From Muribaculaceae bacterium (GTDB taxonomy: Bacteria > Bacteroidota > Bacteroidia > Bacteroidales > Muribaculaceae), in NCBI GenBank assembly GCA_022510465.1, contig JAFLTJ010000006.1, positions 1-50,491 of the forward strand: 50,491 nt of DNA, written 5' to 3'. The stretch's first letter is position 1. Each line of letters opens with the position of its first letter. Shown here piece after piece: positions 1 to 8,963 of this stretch. A program made the position numbers and the translations under genes. The notes below the pieces were generated by a model that searched no databases, was not told the DNA's origin, and was given only the letters and a program-made list of their open reading frames with translations.

Positions 1-59
1 TCGAACGCATGACCGTCTGCTTAGAAGGCAGATGCTCTATCCAGCTGAGCTACCGAACC
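1..59 (-). tRNA. tRNA-Arg(TCT), 3' end cut by the window edge
   Basis: Read on the minus strand, the sequence gives a seven-base acceptor strand GGTTCGG, T8-A9, a D-arm with GCTC...GAGC, and an anticodon arm TCTGC-CTTCTAA-GCAGA whose middle bases are TCT, the anticodon for the arginine codon AGA. The T-arm begins at the window edge and the 3' end lies outside. A consensus promoter sits just upstream (78-109). Confidence 0.93.
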
Positions 60-77
60 GACCTTGTTTTGTTAGCG

Positions 78-109
78 CAAAGTTAGATATAAATTTTTGA
101 ATGAGCAAA
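78..109 (-). promoter_or_regulatory. Bacteroidetes-type promoter of tRNA-Arg
   Basis: On the minus strand TTTG (109-106) is followed after exactly 20 nt by TAACTTTG (85-78), matching the -33/-7 consensus TTTG-N19-20-TAnnTTTG. The tRNA 5' end is 18 nt downstream. No equally good promoter is visible for the divergent thioredoxin gene in the rest of 60-181. Confidence 0.75.
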
Positions 110-181
110 TAAACTTTTACTCGCCTCGGGATGTTATAAATGTATCAATTTGATTTGTAACATTTAAACGCTATTACAACT

Positions 182-484
182 ATGGATAATTTTCAATCAA
201 TTGTTAATGGTCAAGTTCCGGTTCTTGTAGATTTTTACGCAACATGGTGCGCTCCATGCCGCATGCAATCGCCTATCATAAAGCAAGTAAAGGAGACAGT
301 TGGCGATATGGCTACGGTTATAAAAATTAATGTTGACGCCAACGAGACTCTTGCAGCCAAATATGGCATAAGCTCAATACCTACCCTGCTCATCATAAAA
401 AACGGGGAGGTGGTGTGGAGAGCATCGGGTGTACAACAGGCTGATGTCTTGGTTCAAAAAATCAAGGAGTTTGCAACCGTGTGA
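182..484 (+). CDS. trxA: Thioredoxin
   Basis: A 100-residue single-domain thioredoxin, the usual length for cytosolic TrxA. The redox site is WCAPC at residues 22-26 (C23, C26), with alanine instead of the common glycine, and the cis-proline loop is SIPT with P67. There is no signal peptide, so it should act in the cytoplasm as a disulfide reductase for enzymes such as peroxiredoxins. It stands alone after the divergent tRNA-Arg and converges on the HAD phosphatase gene with one base between the ends. No clear TAnnTTTG box was found upstream, so its promoter is unassigned. The family is certain; which of several paralogues it is cannot be told from the window. Confidence 0.93.
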   Translation: MDNFQSIVNGQVPVLVDFYATWCAPCRMQSPIIKQVKETVGDMATVIKINVDANETLAAKYGISSIPTLLIIKNGEVVWRASGVQQADVLVQKIKEFATV

Positions 485-485
485 C

Positions 486-1142
486 CTATCCGTTCAGGAC
501 AATGTCGAGAATGTCGTCGGGCCTGTCAACAATGTGTGTTGCATAGTTTTCGCGCAGCTCTTTGGCCGGGCGAAAGCCCCATGTAACGCCAACCGAATCG
601 ACGCACGCACGACGGGCAGTCTCCATATCAACACCCGAATCTCCTACATATAGCACATCAGCCTTTGGTGTAGGGCAATCGAGAAGATTTGCAAACAGAA
701 TCGAAGGGTCGGGCTTGACGGGACACAGGTCTTCTTGCCCCCTGACCGACGCCCAATTAATCTCGCCAAAATAGTGATTCACCAAACGGACAACTGCTCT
801 ATGATATTTATTTGACGCAACAGCGAGCTTCACTCCCTTATCCTGCAACGCAACCAAAAGCGATTTAATTCCATCATAGGGAGTGCTATAATCATGGTCG
901 TGCTCGTCGTAATAGCTTATAAATTCGCGGCGAACCCGCTCAATGTCAAGCTTTGTTCGCCTGTCATCAGGAAGGATTCGTTCAATCAACTTAGTTACTC
1001 CGTTGCCAACATAGAACGGATATGACGAAATATTATGGGTTGGAAATCCCAATTTTTCAAGGGCGTAATTTGAAGCGTGACCGAGGTCTTCAATTGTATT
1101 CAGCAATGTTCCGTCAAGGTCAAATATGACTAACTTTTTCAT
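486..1142 (-). CDS. gph: HAD-family phosphatase, phosphoglycolate phosphatase-like
   Basis: The 218-residue protein has the HAD signature throughout: FDLDGTLLNT at residues 7-16 (nucleophile D8, acid D10), VASNK as the motif II serine region, KPDP for the motif III lysine, and YVGDSGVDME as the metal-binding motif IV. The helical cap between motifs I and II fits the phosphoglycolate phosphatase/PGMB group. The expected reaction is dephosphorylation of a small phosphoester such as 2-phosphoglycolate in the cytoplasm; the exact substrate cannot be read from sequence. It lies 29 nt downstream of tamL on the same strand, so it may be a passenger at the end of the envelope operon, and it is convergent with trxA. 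Confidence 0.85.
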   Translation of the reverse strand: MKKLVIFDLDGTLLNTIEDLGHASNYALEKLGFPTHNISSYPFYVGNGVTKLIERILPDDRRTKLDIERVRREFISYYDEHDHDYSTPYDGIKSLLVALQDKGVKLAVASNKYHRAVVRLVNHYFGEINWASVRGQEDLCPVKPDPSILFANLLDCPTPKADVLYVGDSGVDMETARRACVDSVGVTWGFRPAKELRENYATHIVDRPDDILDIVLNG

Positions 1143-1171
1143 CGGCAGTTTGTTTTATTACAATAGTTTAA

Positions 1172-3538
1172 TTAGAACGGATAGCCAACCGAGAAATGGA
1201 ATGTTGCGTCTCGGCCCCACTTTGGATGTATCAGCGGCCATTGTTCCTGATTTTCGGCCGGATTGTAGGCTTTCAATCCAAGGTCGAATCGCAATAGGAA
1301 GTATTGAAAGTCGAGACGCAGGCCTAAGCCATAGGCGGCCGCTATCTGCTTCCAGAATGTGCTGAAACGGAACACGCCACCGGGCTGGTTGGGATAATCG
1401 CGAATTGTCCAAATATTGCCGGCGTCGACAAACACTCCTGCCTCGAGCACCCATATCAGCTTCACACGATATTCGGCACTGACATCAAACCGTATGTCAC
1501 CACACTGGTTTATAAAGTCGGTCACGGAATTACGAGAGTCGTACGAACCGGGACCGAGCGTTCTCACACCCCATCCGCGCACGCCGTTTGCACCGCCGGC
1601 ATAGAAGCGTTTTTCAAACGGAATTGCCTCGGAATTGCCATAGGGGACTCCAACACCTCCGCCAACATGAAACGCAACAGAATGACGTTCATTCAGATTG
1701 CGCGCTATCGAATAGTCGACCTCGGCCTTGGCATACTGGGCATATTGAATGTCAAAAATATGATAGGCGCCGTTCTGCCTCTTCTGCCCTATTGCCGAGC
1801 TTATTCCATACAGCAGGTTGCCAGCGGTTTCTACCGAGGTTCTAAGCTGATATACAACCGGTTGTAGCGTGACTTTGGAAAGCGAACCGGAGGGTATCCT
1901 GCGATTGGTCTTGCTGAATGTATAGCCGATTCTCATTATAAAGTGGTCCTCATAGCTATATCTTAAAAGCGGATTGGAGGGTGCAATCTGGTCGATGAAA
2001 TCAATCGTACTTTCGGGGAGATAGACGTAGTTAATGTCAATCAGGTCTACCGTGTGGCGCGTAGTACCGGGCCGGTTGACCCATCGGTATTTCCACGCTC
2101 CGCCGGCTATGATTCGCGTATATTCAGGGCGTTCCTGGTAGTTTAATGATGCAGCAAATTCGGTTGACGCTTTCACGCGTTTTTTCAGTCTTCCGGTCAA
2201 GAAAGGGAATTCAAACTTTGGGAAAGTAATACCTACCTCACCGGCCACCTCGGTATAGCGGTCGTTAATCAGGTCGGAAAGATTTCCCGACAGACTTTCG
2301 TATGAGCCACGAAGTTTTGCAGTCAAAAGATTTGACGAGTGTCCCAAATTGCGATGTTGGTATGTAAGTCCGACTCCAAAACCCAGGTCTCCCTCTGAAT
2401 TTGTACCTTCGAGGTCGAATGTTATTCCTTGCTTTTTGTTGCGCGTCAAAAGAATGTAGACATCCAGCAATTGCTCACCGGAAGGCAGTTTTTCGGCCGG
2501 CACAATTTCTATCACAATATTTCGCAATATCCCCAGACGCGACAGGCCCTCATAGGTACGGTCCACATTTACGGTTCTATATAACTGCCCCGGGGTCAGG
2601 AAGCATTTCTCTTCCAGAATGGATGGTTTAAGATAGGCATCGGGGCCGTTATAGATGGTTATGCCCTTGAATTGAATCGTATCAACGCTATTCTCTATAC
2701 AACGCGGGATTGGCACTCCGGGTTGATAATTGGTAATAAAATTGACTTTACCAATCTGATACACTGCGTGGGGAGTAGACGCTATAATTGAGTCGATTCC
2801 ACTTTGACGCGGAGGATTGACTTTCAGCATCAGGTCAACGGCCTTTGAACCGGCCGCTGTATCGGCTACGAACGAGATATTCTCCTTTCCAAAAGTATAA
2901 TAACCGTTATTCCGCAATCGCTCTGTAATCATTGTGCGCTCCCGGTCCAGCTCATTACGGTCAAAAAGTTGGCCCGCATGGATTCCCAGTCTTGTTGTAT
3001 CGGCGAGTAATATCCTGGCAACGGCCGTATCGGGTATATCGTATTTGACCGACGATATATAATGCGGCAATCCGGTTTCTATGTTATAATCCACTCTGAT
3101 TTTATTTCGGGCGGCATTAACCACGGTATCAATATCGACCCGCGGCTCCAAATAGCCCATATTAACAAGAGCGAGACGCAATTGCCGTGCCGACGCTGCC
3201 GTCAAATCGGTGTCATAGATGACCGGGGCCTTGCCCATGCGTCTGAACCAGCGGTTGTACCATTTTGTAGTGTCACGGCCAGAGAGATTGTAGGTAGCAA
3301 GCTGCAATTTCCAGAATCCCAGTACCTTGTGATTTGGGGTCTGCTTAAGATAATTTACCAGCTGCTCACTGCCTACCTGCTTGTTATCCTGAATGTTAAT
3401 ATTAACCTTATCCAGTAGATAACTGCCTTGGGGTACGTGTTTTGTTGAGCTGCAACTTGCCATTACACAGATACAGCCCACTATCATAACCATAGCGGGC
3501 AAGCATCCAATAAAACGTTTGACGATGACTTTCAACAT
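1172..3538 (-). CDS. tamL: TamL: lipoprotein member of the BamA/TamA (Omp85) family
   Basis: A 788-residue Omp85 protein. The first ATG is five codons upstream, but the ATG used here starts a standard lipoprotein signal with the lipobox VMAS-C29 followed by serine, so the mature protein should be lipid-anchored. POTRA-like segments follow, then a C-terminal 16-strand-type barrel with the loop motif VRGWG typical of the family's VRGF/Y lid-lock element, and a terminal aromatic residue (GYPF). Bacteroidetes replace TamA with this lipidated form, which is thought to pair with TamB in assembling outer-membrane proteins; no tamB is in the window. It ends a same-strand series with bamA and two Skp genes, but an 86-nt gap holding a hairpin separates it from the second Skp gene. 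Confidence 0.85.
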   Translation of the reverse strand: MLKVIVKRFIGCLPAMVMIVGCICVMASCSSTKHVPQGSYLLDKVNINIQDNKQVGSEQLVNYLKQTPNHKVLGFWKLQLATYNLSGRDTTKWYNRWFRRMGKAPVIYDTDLTAASARQLRLALVNMGYLEPRVDIDTVVNAARNKIRVDYNIETGLPHYISSVKYDIPDTAVARILLADTTRLGIHAGQLFDRNELDRERTMITERLRNNGYYTFGKENISFVADTAAGSKAVDLMLKVNPPRQSGIDSIIASTPHAVYQIGKVNFITNYQPGVPIPRCIENSVDTIQFKGITIYNGPDAYLKPSILEEKCFLTPGQLYRTVNVDRTYEGLSRLGILRNIVIEIVPAEKLPSGEQLLDVYILLTRNKKQGITFDLEGTNSEGDLGFGVGLTYQHRNLGHSSNLLTAKLRGSYESLSGNLSDLINDRYTEVAGEVGITFPKFEFPFLTGRLKKRVKASTEFAASLNYQERPEYTRIIAGGAWKYRWVNRPGTTRHTVDLIDINYVYLPESTIDFIDQIAPSNPLLRYSYEDHFIMRIGYTFSKTNRRIPSGSLSKVTLQPVVYQLRTSVETAGNLLYGISSAIGQKRQNGAYHIFDIQYAQYAKAEVDYSIARNLNERHSVAFHVGGGVGVPYGNSEAIPFEKRFYAGGANGVRGWGVRTLGPGSYDSRNSVTDFINQCGDIRFDVSAEYRVKLIWVLEAGVFVDAGNIWTIRDYPNQPGGVFRFSTFWKQIAAAYGLGLRLDFQYFLLRFDLGLKAYNPAENQEQWPLIHPKWGRDATFHFSVGYPF

Positions 3539-3574
3539 AGCCTCAAGTTGCAACCTGAGCGATTAACGCGACAA

Positions 3575-3604
3575 AGCCGATACTCCTTTGGCGGAATATC
3601 GGCT
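3575..3604 (-). terminator. Hairpin between the second skp gene and tamL (attenuator or weak terminator)
   Basis: AGCCGATA (3575-3582) and TATCGGCT (3597-3604) are perfect 8-bp inverted arms around a 14-nt loop. On the minus strand the hairpin is followed by TTGTCGCG, a poor U-run; on the plus strand it is followed by CTTTTATTT. It could partly terminate minus-strand transcripts before tamL or stabilise the 3' end of the skp mRNA. Confidence 0.5.
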
Positions 3605-3624
3605 CTTTTATTTCTTAATCAAAA

Positions 3625-4119
3625 TCAATTCAAACCAAGTTTAGCCTTTACAAGGGGAGTCACATCGACAACGTCACGCCCTACGTATACCGGCACGAGA
3701 TTCTCAAAGATGAATGTGTATGAACCTTCGTCGCCAACAGCCTTAATGGCATCCTGAATCTTCTGCTGAATGGGAGCCATCAATTTCTCCTGCTGCTGCT
3801 GGAGGTCCTGAGTTGCAGTGGCACGGAACTGCTGAATCTTCTGATCAAGTTCCTGAAGTTCCTGCATGCGGCGCTCTTTAATTGATTCCAATGTTGTTGC
3901 GTCAAGCTGCTGAAACTCTGTATATTTCTTGTTAAATTCCTCTTGGAGTTTCTGAAATTCAGTTTCGTAGGTTTTTGACGATGCTTCAAGCTGGGTTTGC
4001 ATAGCGGTTACCTCGGGCATTGCTGTAACTATAGCCTGGGTGTCAACTTGTCCAAACTTCTGTGCAAAACCACAGAGAGGAAGCGCAATCATAATTGCGA
4101 GTAAAAATTTCTTAATCAT
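3625..4119 (-). CDS. OmpH/Skp-family periplasmic chaperone (second copy)
   Basis: A 164-residue exported protein: signal peptide MKKFLL-type ending around GFAQ (residues 1-19 or so), then a compact start (KFGQVDTQAIV) and a long glutamine- and glutamate-rich helical region (about 35-115) that would form the coiled-coil tentacles of Skp, closing with a strand segment. Skp trimers carry unfolded outer-membrane proteins across the periplasm to the BAM complex. It shares fold and size with the upstream copy (4206-4724) but the two are clearly diverged. A consensus promoter within the end of that upstream gene would let this copy and tamL be made separately from bamA. Confidence 0.88.
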   Translation of the reverse strand: MIKKFLLAIMIALPLCGFAQKFGQVDTQAIVTAMPEVTAMQTQLEASSKTYETEFQKLQEEFNKKYTEFQQLDATTLESIKERRMQELQELDQKIQQFRATATQDLQQQQEKLMAPIQQKIQDAIKAVGDEGSYTFIFENLVPVYVGRDVVDVTPLVKAKLGLN

Positions 4120-4192
4120 GGTGGTATAAAGATACTTTAAATATATTTTGAATTAAACTGCAAGAACAACCGTTGCCGGTCATAACTCGCCA

Positions 4193-4223
4193 CAAAGGTA
4201 ATCAATTATTTGGAATATCCCAA
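4193..4223 (-). promoter_or_regulatory. Internal promoter inside the end of the first skp gene
   Basis: On the minus strand TTG (4223-4221) is followed after 20 nt by TACCTTTG (4200-4193), a full match to the Bacteroidetes consensus. The -33 and most of the spacer lie in the last codons of the upstream skp gene. The next ATG on that strand is at 4119, leaving a leader of roughly 70 nt. Confidence 0.65.
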
Positions 4224-4724
4224 CTTCTCAAGGACATCATTGCTGACATCAATCTTGGGTGACGCAAAAATTATATCGGCCGAAGCTCTGTCAAAGATTG
4301 CCTGGAGCCCGCGCTCATCGCATAATTTCTTAATAGCGTTGTATATATCTTCCTGGATAGGCTTCATCAGGCTCTGACGTTTTTTGTACAACTCTCCGTC
4401 GGGGCCGAAATATTTTGCACGCAGCTCTGACGCACTTTTCTCGGCGGCAACTATCTCCTCTTCCTTTTTACGTTTTTGTTCATCGGTCAGAAACACGAGC
4501 TCGGCCTGGTAGTTTTTATACATTGTCTCGGCCTCTTTTGCCTGCGCTTCAACCTCCTTTTGCCAGCGCAAAGAGAGTTGATTCAACTGCTCGTTTGCCA
4601 TCTCGTAGGCAGGTATATTGGAGAGGATATAATCCATATCAACGAGTGCAAATTTCTGGGCCCGTGCGCCGAGCACCGTTGCAACCACTATCAATAACAG
4701 CAATAATCTTTTTTTCATCTTCAA
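4206..4724 (-). CDS. OmpH/Skp-family periplasmic chaperone (first copy)
   Basis: 172 residues with a strong signal peptide (MKMKKRLLLLLIVV..., cleavage after GARA near residue 22), then KFALVDMDYIL, the conserved OmpH N-terminal strand, a charged coiled-coil stretch about residues 45-110 rich in E, K, Q and A, and a C-terminal strand around ADIIFASPKIDVS. It is expected in the periplasm as a holdase for outer-membrane proteins on their way to BamA, whose gene ends 71 nt upstream. Tandem skp genes after bamA are a usual Bacteroidetes arrangement. Confidence 0.9.
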   Translation of the reverse strand: MKMKKRLLLLLIVVATVLGARAQKFALVDMDYILSNIPAYEMANEQLNQLSLRWQKEVEAQAKEAETMYKNYQAELVFLTDEQKRKKEEEIVAAEKSASELRAKYFGPDGELYKKRQSLMKPIQEDIYNAIKKLCDERGLQAIFDRASADIIFASPKIDVSNDVLEKLGYSK

Positions 4725-4795
4725 CTAAATTTAGGTTATCGTAGATTTGTTTTGTTGAATGTTAGACATCCATGTTTCCAAAAAGTTTAACTTGC

Positions 4796-7435
4796 TTAGA
4801 ACTCCTGGCCGAGAATAAAGTGGAAATGGCTGCCGCCGCGAGTTCCAAACACTTTATCAAAGCCGTATGCCCAGTCGATACCCATCATACCTACCATAGG
4901 CAAGAAGATACGCAGACCAACGCCGGCACTCTTTTTAAGAGAGAATGGCTGGAATGCATCCACTGAAGTCCATGCGTTACCACCCTCGGCAAAAGCCAAT
5001 CCATATATCGTTGTCGACGCCTGAAGCATGAACGGGAAGTGAAGTTCAACGCCAAAACGTGTATAGGCGTATCCGTCCCGGTTGTAGGGCGTCAAAGCTC
5101 CGTTATCATAACCGCGCAGACCTATTGTCTCGGTTGCGTACGTATAGTTACCCGACATACCGTCACCACCGACGTAGAATGTCTCAAACGGCGATTTAAG
5201 ATACTTGTTGTAGCTGCCCAGCAAACCGATATCGGCACGCGTCATCAACACCAAGGTCCATTGCCCGTCGGGGTCGGTAAGCGGCGTATATGTTCTTGAT
5301 TTGAAGCGCAGTTTCCAGTATTCTATCCAGCGATACATCTGCTCTTTCGACTCTTGTGTATTGGCCTCGGATAACGTCTTCCAATCGCGCTTGCCAAAGA
5401 TTGATGCAGGCGGTGTCAATTGAAGATTCAGCGAGAACGAGGACCCGCTGCGGGTGTAGGTAGGGTTGTCGATAGAATTTCGCGCTAACGTCAAGCCAAG
5501 TACAATTGAGTTTGACGACCCGTTGCTGAACTTGAACAGATATTCCCAGTTTTTAAGATAGTACCACTGATAGGAAAGCTCGGCCTGGAACGTAAACCAG
5601 TCATCGGGCCACGAGAGTCGCTTACCAAATCCAACGGTAACACCAACCATCTGGAGAATCTTGTTGGGGTCGTAGGCATTCTGAATAGCATTTTGATAAT
5701 AGTCGTCATAATAACCGCCGCCAAGTGAGCCCAGGCCACTGTTGGCCAGCATTCCATAGTTGTAGAAATTATTGGTATAATATGACGAGTTGACACCGGT
5801 TTGACGGGCATAATAGGCCGAAACGCTGAGCGCATTGGGGCGCTTGCCGCCAAACCACGGGTCGAGGAACGACAGGCTATAACTTTGGTAATACCTTGCA
5901 TTTGTCTGTGCCGATACCGTGAACGTCTGCCCCTCTCCCTGCGGTATGATACCACGATAGGTGCTGGGATAGAACAGATTTTTAATCGAGAAGTTAGTAA
6001 ATTTCAGCGCCAACTTTCCTATTATACCTGTCTGCCCCCATCCAAGCGAAAATTCAACCTGGTCGTTGGCCTTTGATTCAAGATTGAAAAGAATATCTAC
6101 CGTTCCGTTTTCTTCATTTGGCTCGGGGCGAATATCCATCTTTTCGGGGTTGAAATGTCCGGTCTGGGCTATTTCACGAGCCGAACGCATCAAGTCGCTC
6201 TTAGAGAACAGCTTACCGGGCTTGACACGCAACTCGCGACGTATAACCTTTTCATATAAACGGTCGTTACCGTTGATAATCACGTTGTTGATACGCGCCT
6301 GGGGGCCCTCCATCATTCTAAATTCCAAATCTATTGAGTCGCCAACAATATTCTTTTCTATCGGAACAATATTGTAGAACAAGTAACCCTTATCCATGTA
6401 ATAATTCGCGATAGCGTCGTCGTCGCCGGTGGTTCGCTTCTCAATCAATTTCTGATTATAAACATCGCCATGTTTTATACCAAGAACCTGATTGAGCATA
6501 TCGCTTGAATAGATGGTATTTCCAACCCACGATACATTGTTGATATAATACTTTTTACCCTCTTCAATCGTAATATATACATCAACATTCTTTTCATCGT
6601 AGGCAACCACGCTATCTGTCACTATTCGGGCGTCACGATAACCTTTTTCATTGTATTTCTGGATGATGCGGCGAAGGTCGTCTTCATAGTCGGTTTCAAC
6701 AAACTTTTTCTGCTTGAACAGGTTGAGCAATTTCCCTTTCTCGTTGGTTTTCTTCATGGCGCGCTGAACGGCATTGTCGCTCAACACCTCGTTTCCATCA
6801 ATATAAATTTTGTGAACCTTAACCTTGTCGTTTTTCTTAACGATAATGTCTACAATCGACTCGTTTTGCTTTGATAAATCCTCTTTGAGGTCAATTTTGA
6901 CAACCGCGTTGCCAAAACCTTTGTCGGCATAATATTTCTTGATAATTGCAATGGCGCGGTTGACAATATTCTGCGTAATCTGATTGCCTTTCATCAGGCC
7001 GAGACGTTCGTCAAGGTCGTCACGCTCGCTCTTTTTTACTCCGATATAGTTGATTTCAGATATGCGCGGCTGCTGACGAAGATTCAGAGCCAACCACACT
7101 TTGTTGCCTGCCATTTTGTCAACGGCAATCTGAACCTTTGAGAACAGCCCTTGGCGCCACAGTCGCTTTGCCGCCTGATTAAGCTCTTCGCCGGGCACTT
7201 CAACCATCTCCCCTATCTTCAACCCGGTGTAATTGATGACGGTGTTATGCTCATAGTTATCTGCGCCCCTTACTTCAATTCCGGCTATCTCATATTTATT
7301 TGGCATTGAGCTGAATATGACCGTAGGATTGTAGATTGTATCAACAACTGCCGCCGCATTTTGTGCACGGGCGGCAACAGCTGTTATGATTGAGAGCAGA
7401 AGCAGTATAGTGTATTGCAAGTATCGCATAAGCAA
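4796..7435 (-). CDS. bamA: BamA, outer-membrane protein assembly factor
   Basis: 879 residues, slightly longer than the enterobacterial protein. A signal peptide (residues 1 to about 24, ending AARAQ) precedes five POTRA domains (about 45-450), which can be followed by repeated patterns such as GNTIYSSDMLNQVLGIKHGD and GNDRLYEKVIRRELRVKPG. The C-terminal half is the 16-stranded barrel with the loop motif LRGYD (VRGF/LRGY family signature), ending in GQEF with a terminal phenylalanine that serves as the barrel signal. BamA is the essential insertase of outer-membrane barrels. It lies 23 nt downstream of uppS and upstream of two skp genes, so carrier-lipid synthesis and barrel assembly genes share a transcript. 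Confidence 0.96.
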   Translation of the reverse strand: MLMRYLQYTILLLLSIITAVAARAQNAAAVVDTIYNPTVIFSSMPNKYEIAGIEVRGADNYEHNTVINYTGLKIGEMVEVPGEELNQAAKRLWRQGLFSKVQIAVDKMAGNKVWLALNLRQQPRISEINYIGVKKSERDDLDERLGLMKGNQITQNIVNRAIAIIKKYYADKGFGNAVVKIDLKEDLSKQNESIVDIIVKKNDKVKVHKIYIDGNEVLSDNAVQRAMKKTNEKGKLLNLFKQKKFVETDYEDDLRRIIQKYNEKGYRDARIVTDSVVAYDEKNVDVYITIEEGKKYYINNVSWVGNTIYSSDMLNQVLGIKHGDVYNQKLIEKRTTGDDDAIANYYMDKGYLFYNIVPIEKNIVGDSIDLEFRMMEGPQARINNVIINGNDRLYEKVIRRELRVKPGKLFSKSDLMRSAREIAQTGHFNPEKMDIRPEPNEENGTVDILFNLESKANDQVEFSLGWGQTGIIGKLALKFTNFSIKNLFYPSTYRGIIPQGEGQTFTVSAQTNARYYQSYSLSFLDPWFGGKRPNALSVSAYYARQTGVNSSYYTNNFYNYGMLANSGLGSLGGGYYDDYYQNAIQNAYDPNKILQMVGVTVGFGKRLSWPDDWFTFQAELSYQWYYLKNWEYLFKFSNGSSNSIVLGLTLARNSIDNPTYTRSGSSFSLNLQLTPPASIFGKRDWKTLSEANTQESKEQMYRWIEYWKLRFKSRTYTPLTDPDGQWTLVLMTRADIGLLGSYNKYLKSPFETFYVGGDGMSGNYTYATETIGLRGYDNGALTPYNRDGYAYTRFGVELHFPFMLQASTTIYGLAFAEGGNAWTSVDAFQPFSLKKSAGVGLRIFLPMVGMMGIDWAYGFDKVFGTRGGSHFHFILGQEF

Positions 7436-7458
7436 TTGTTAAGAACAGTTTTGTAGGT

Positions 7459-8226
7459 TTATTCAGTCAAAGAGGTGATTTGCTCGGAAGTCAAGCCAAA
7501 CCGACGTTCGCGCGACTGATAGTGTATTATAGCTTCGGCAAAGGCGTCTTTATCAAAGTCGGGCCAATATGTATCGGTTACATATATCTCGCTATAAGCT
7601 ATTTGCCATAGTAAAAAATTGGAAACGCGATGGTCGCCCCCGGTTCTTATCAGCAGGTCTGGGTCGGGCATTGAAGCGGTTGTCAATGCACCTGCAACTG
7701 TGTCGGCACAAATATCTTCCACCGCGAGTTTACCGCCGGCCACACTTGACGCTATTTTGCGGGCAGCCTCAGTTAACTCCCATCGGGCCGAGTAGCTTAA
7801 AGCCAGGTTCAACACCAGTCCGGTTCCACGAGAAGTTTCCTCCATGCAGCGACGCAAGCGCTCAACTGCCGTAGATGGCATTCGCTCAAAGTCACCAATC
7901 ATTGTCAGGCGAACATTATTCTTTATCAAATCGGGAGTTTCACGCTCAATTGCTATCACAATCAACTCCATTAACGCATCAACCTCGGCTTTTGGTCGAT
8001 TCCAGTTTTCGGTTGAGAAAGCGTACAGAGTCAAATACCCGATTCCGAGTTCGGAAGCCGCCTCGGTTATCTTTCTGACGGTATTTACGCCCTCCACATG
8101 ACCGGCCGAACGTTCCAGCCCGCGAGCCTTTGCCCACCTGCCGTTACCGTCCATGATAATGGCAACATGCTCGGGGAGCCGATTGAGGTCTATCTTATAT
8201 TTGAGTTGTGATAATGCTTCTGACAT
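7459..8226 (-). CDS. uppS: Isoprenyl transferase (undecaprenyl diphosphate synthase)
   Basis: The 255-residue protein carries the cis-prenyltransferase motifs in order: [13 protein letters not shown] at 20-32 with the catalytic D26, GHVEG for diphosphate binding, [12 protein letters not shown], and [15 protein letters not shown] with the conserved arginine and serine, then the final E/DxxWPDF. It condenses isopentenyl diphosphate onto farnesyl diphosphate to make the C55 carrier used for peptidoglycan, capsule and O-antigen. It is a soluble enzyme at the inner face of the membrane. The upstream barrel gene ends 32 nt before it and bamA follows after 23 nt. Confidence 0.96.
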   Translation of the reverse strand: MSEALSQLKYKIDLNRLPEHVAIIMDGNGRWAKARGLERSAGHVEGVNTVRKITEAASELGIGYLTLYAFSTENWNRPKAEVDALMELIVIAIERETPDLIKNNVRLTMIGDFERMPSTAVERLRRCMEETSRGTGLVLNLALSYSARWELTEAARKIASSVAGGKLAVEDICADTVAGALTTASMPDPDLLIRTGGDHRVSNFLLWQIAYSEIYVTDTYWPDFDKDAFAEAIIHYQSRERRFGLTSEQITSLTE

Positions 8227-8258
8227 TTATGTTTCTTTGTACTGTTTTTTTAATAGTT

Positions 8259-8963
8259 TCAGTCAATTCGGTGACACACAACACATCTTGGCCCAAACTC
8301 GTATGAAATCGACAGCGTCAAGGTTGAGAACCAGTCGGTGTTTTTCAGGAATGAACTTTTGATACCGTAAAGGTCGCTCAAATCTTTTCCATCCAAATGG
8401 TCACCAAAAGCCTTTGTCATAGTCATTTCAAGACCGAGGTTTAAACGTTGCTTCAATTTGTATTTGACGCCAATGCTCATTGGAACAGTCGGAGCGACAA
8501 ACATCGACCCGTCGGCCGACGACAGCGTAACACCAACGCCAACCGACAGATATGGAGTCCAGCGGCGCAATCTCTTGTAAGTCTCCCCTATTCCATAGTT
8601 GAAAAAGTTGAACTCGACACGAGCGCCAAGGTCGTATATCCACGATTTAAAGCTATAACTTTGATTTTCAGGGAATATATTTTCAAAATCAGCGCTATTT
8701 CCACTAAGCGATTCAGCCGAAAGTAATCCACGAATTGCCCAGCGGTTATCAATCAGATAGCGGAATGACACATTGGCCGCAACTCCGGGATTATGAAACA
8801 CGTTTGAAGTATTTACATCCCCCAGATAGCCGCTCATGCCAACTCCGGCACCAAAATCAAACTTATAACTCTCCACCTCTTGCTCGGCCCGCACAACAGG
8901 CGCAACCGCTATTACAAGCAGTATGGCAACTATTAAGCTTTTTATGTTGGCTCGATGCATCAT
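8259..8963 (-). CDS. DUF6089-like outer-membrane beta-barrel protein
   Basis: A 234-residue exported protein with a signal peptide (MMHRANIKSLIVAILLVIAVAPVVRA, 26 residues; two adjacent ATGs, either could start it). The mature part alternates polar and hydrophobic residues with repeated glycine/aromatic strands (DFGAGVGMSGYLGD, PYLSVGVGVTL, FSTLTLSISYEFG), as in small OmpA/OmpW-type barrels. In Bacteroidetes DUF6089 proteins commonly precede uppS and bamA, which is the arrangement here; their function is not established. The last residues (PRCVVCHRID) extend beyond the usual aromatic end and contain two cysteines, which is unusual for a barrel terminus. Confidence 0.75.
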   Translation of the reverse strand: MMHRANIKSLIVAILLVIAVAPVVRAEQEVESYKFDFGAGVGMSGYLGDVNTSNVFHNPGVAANVSFRYLIDNRWAIRGLLSAESLSGNSADFENIFPENQSYSFKSWIYDLGARVEFNFFNYGIGETYKRLRRWTPYLSVGVGVTLSSADGSMFVAPTVPMSIGVKYKLKQRLNLGLEMTMTKAFGDHLDGKDLSDLYGIKSSFLKNTDWFSTLTLSISYEFGPRCVVCHRID

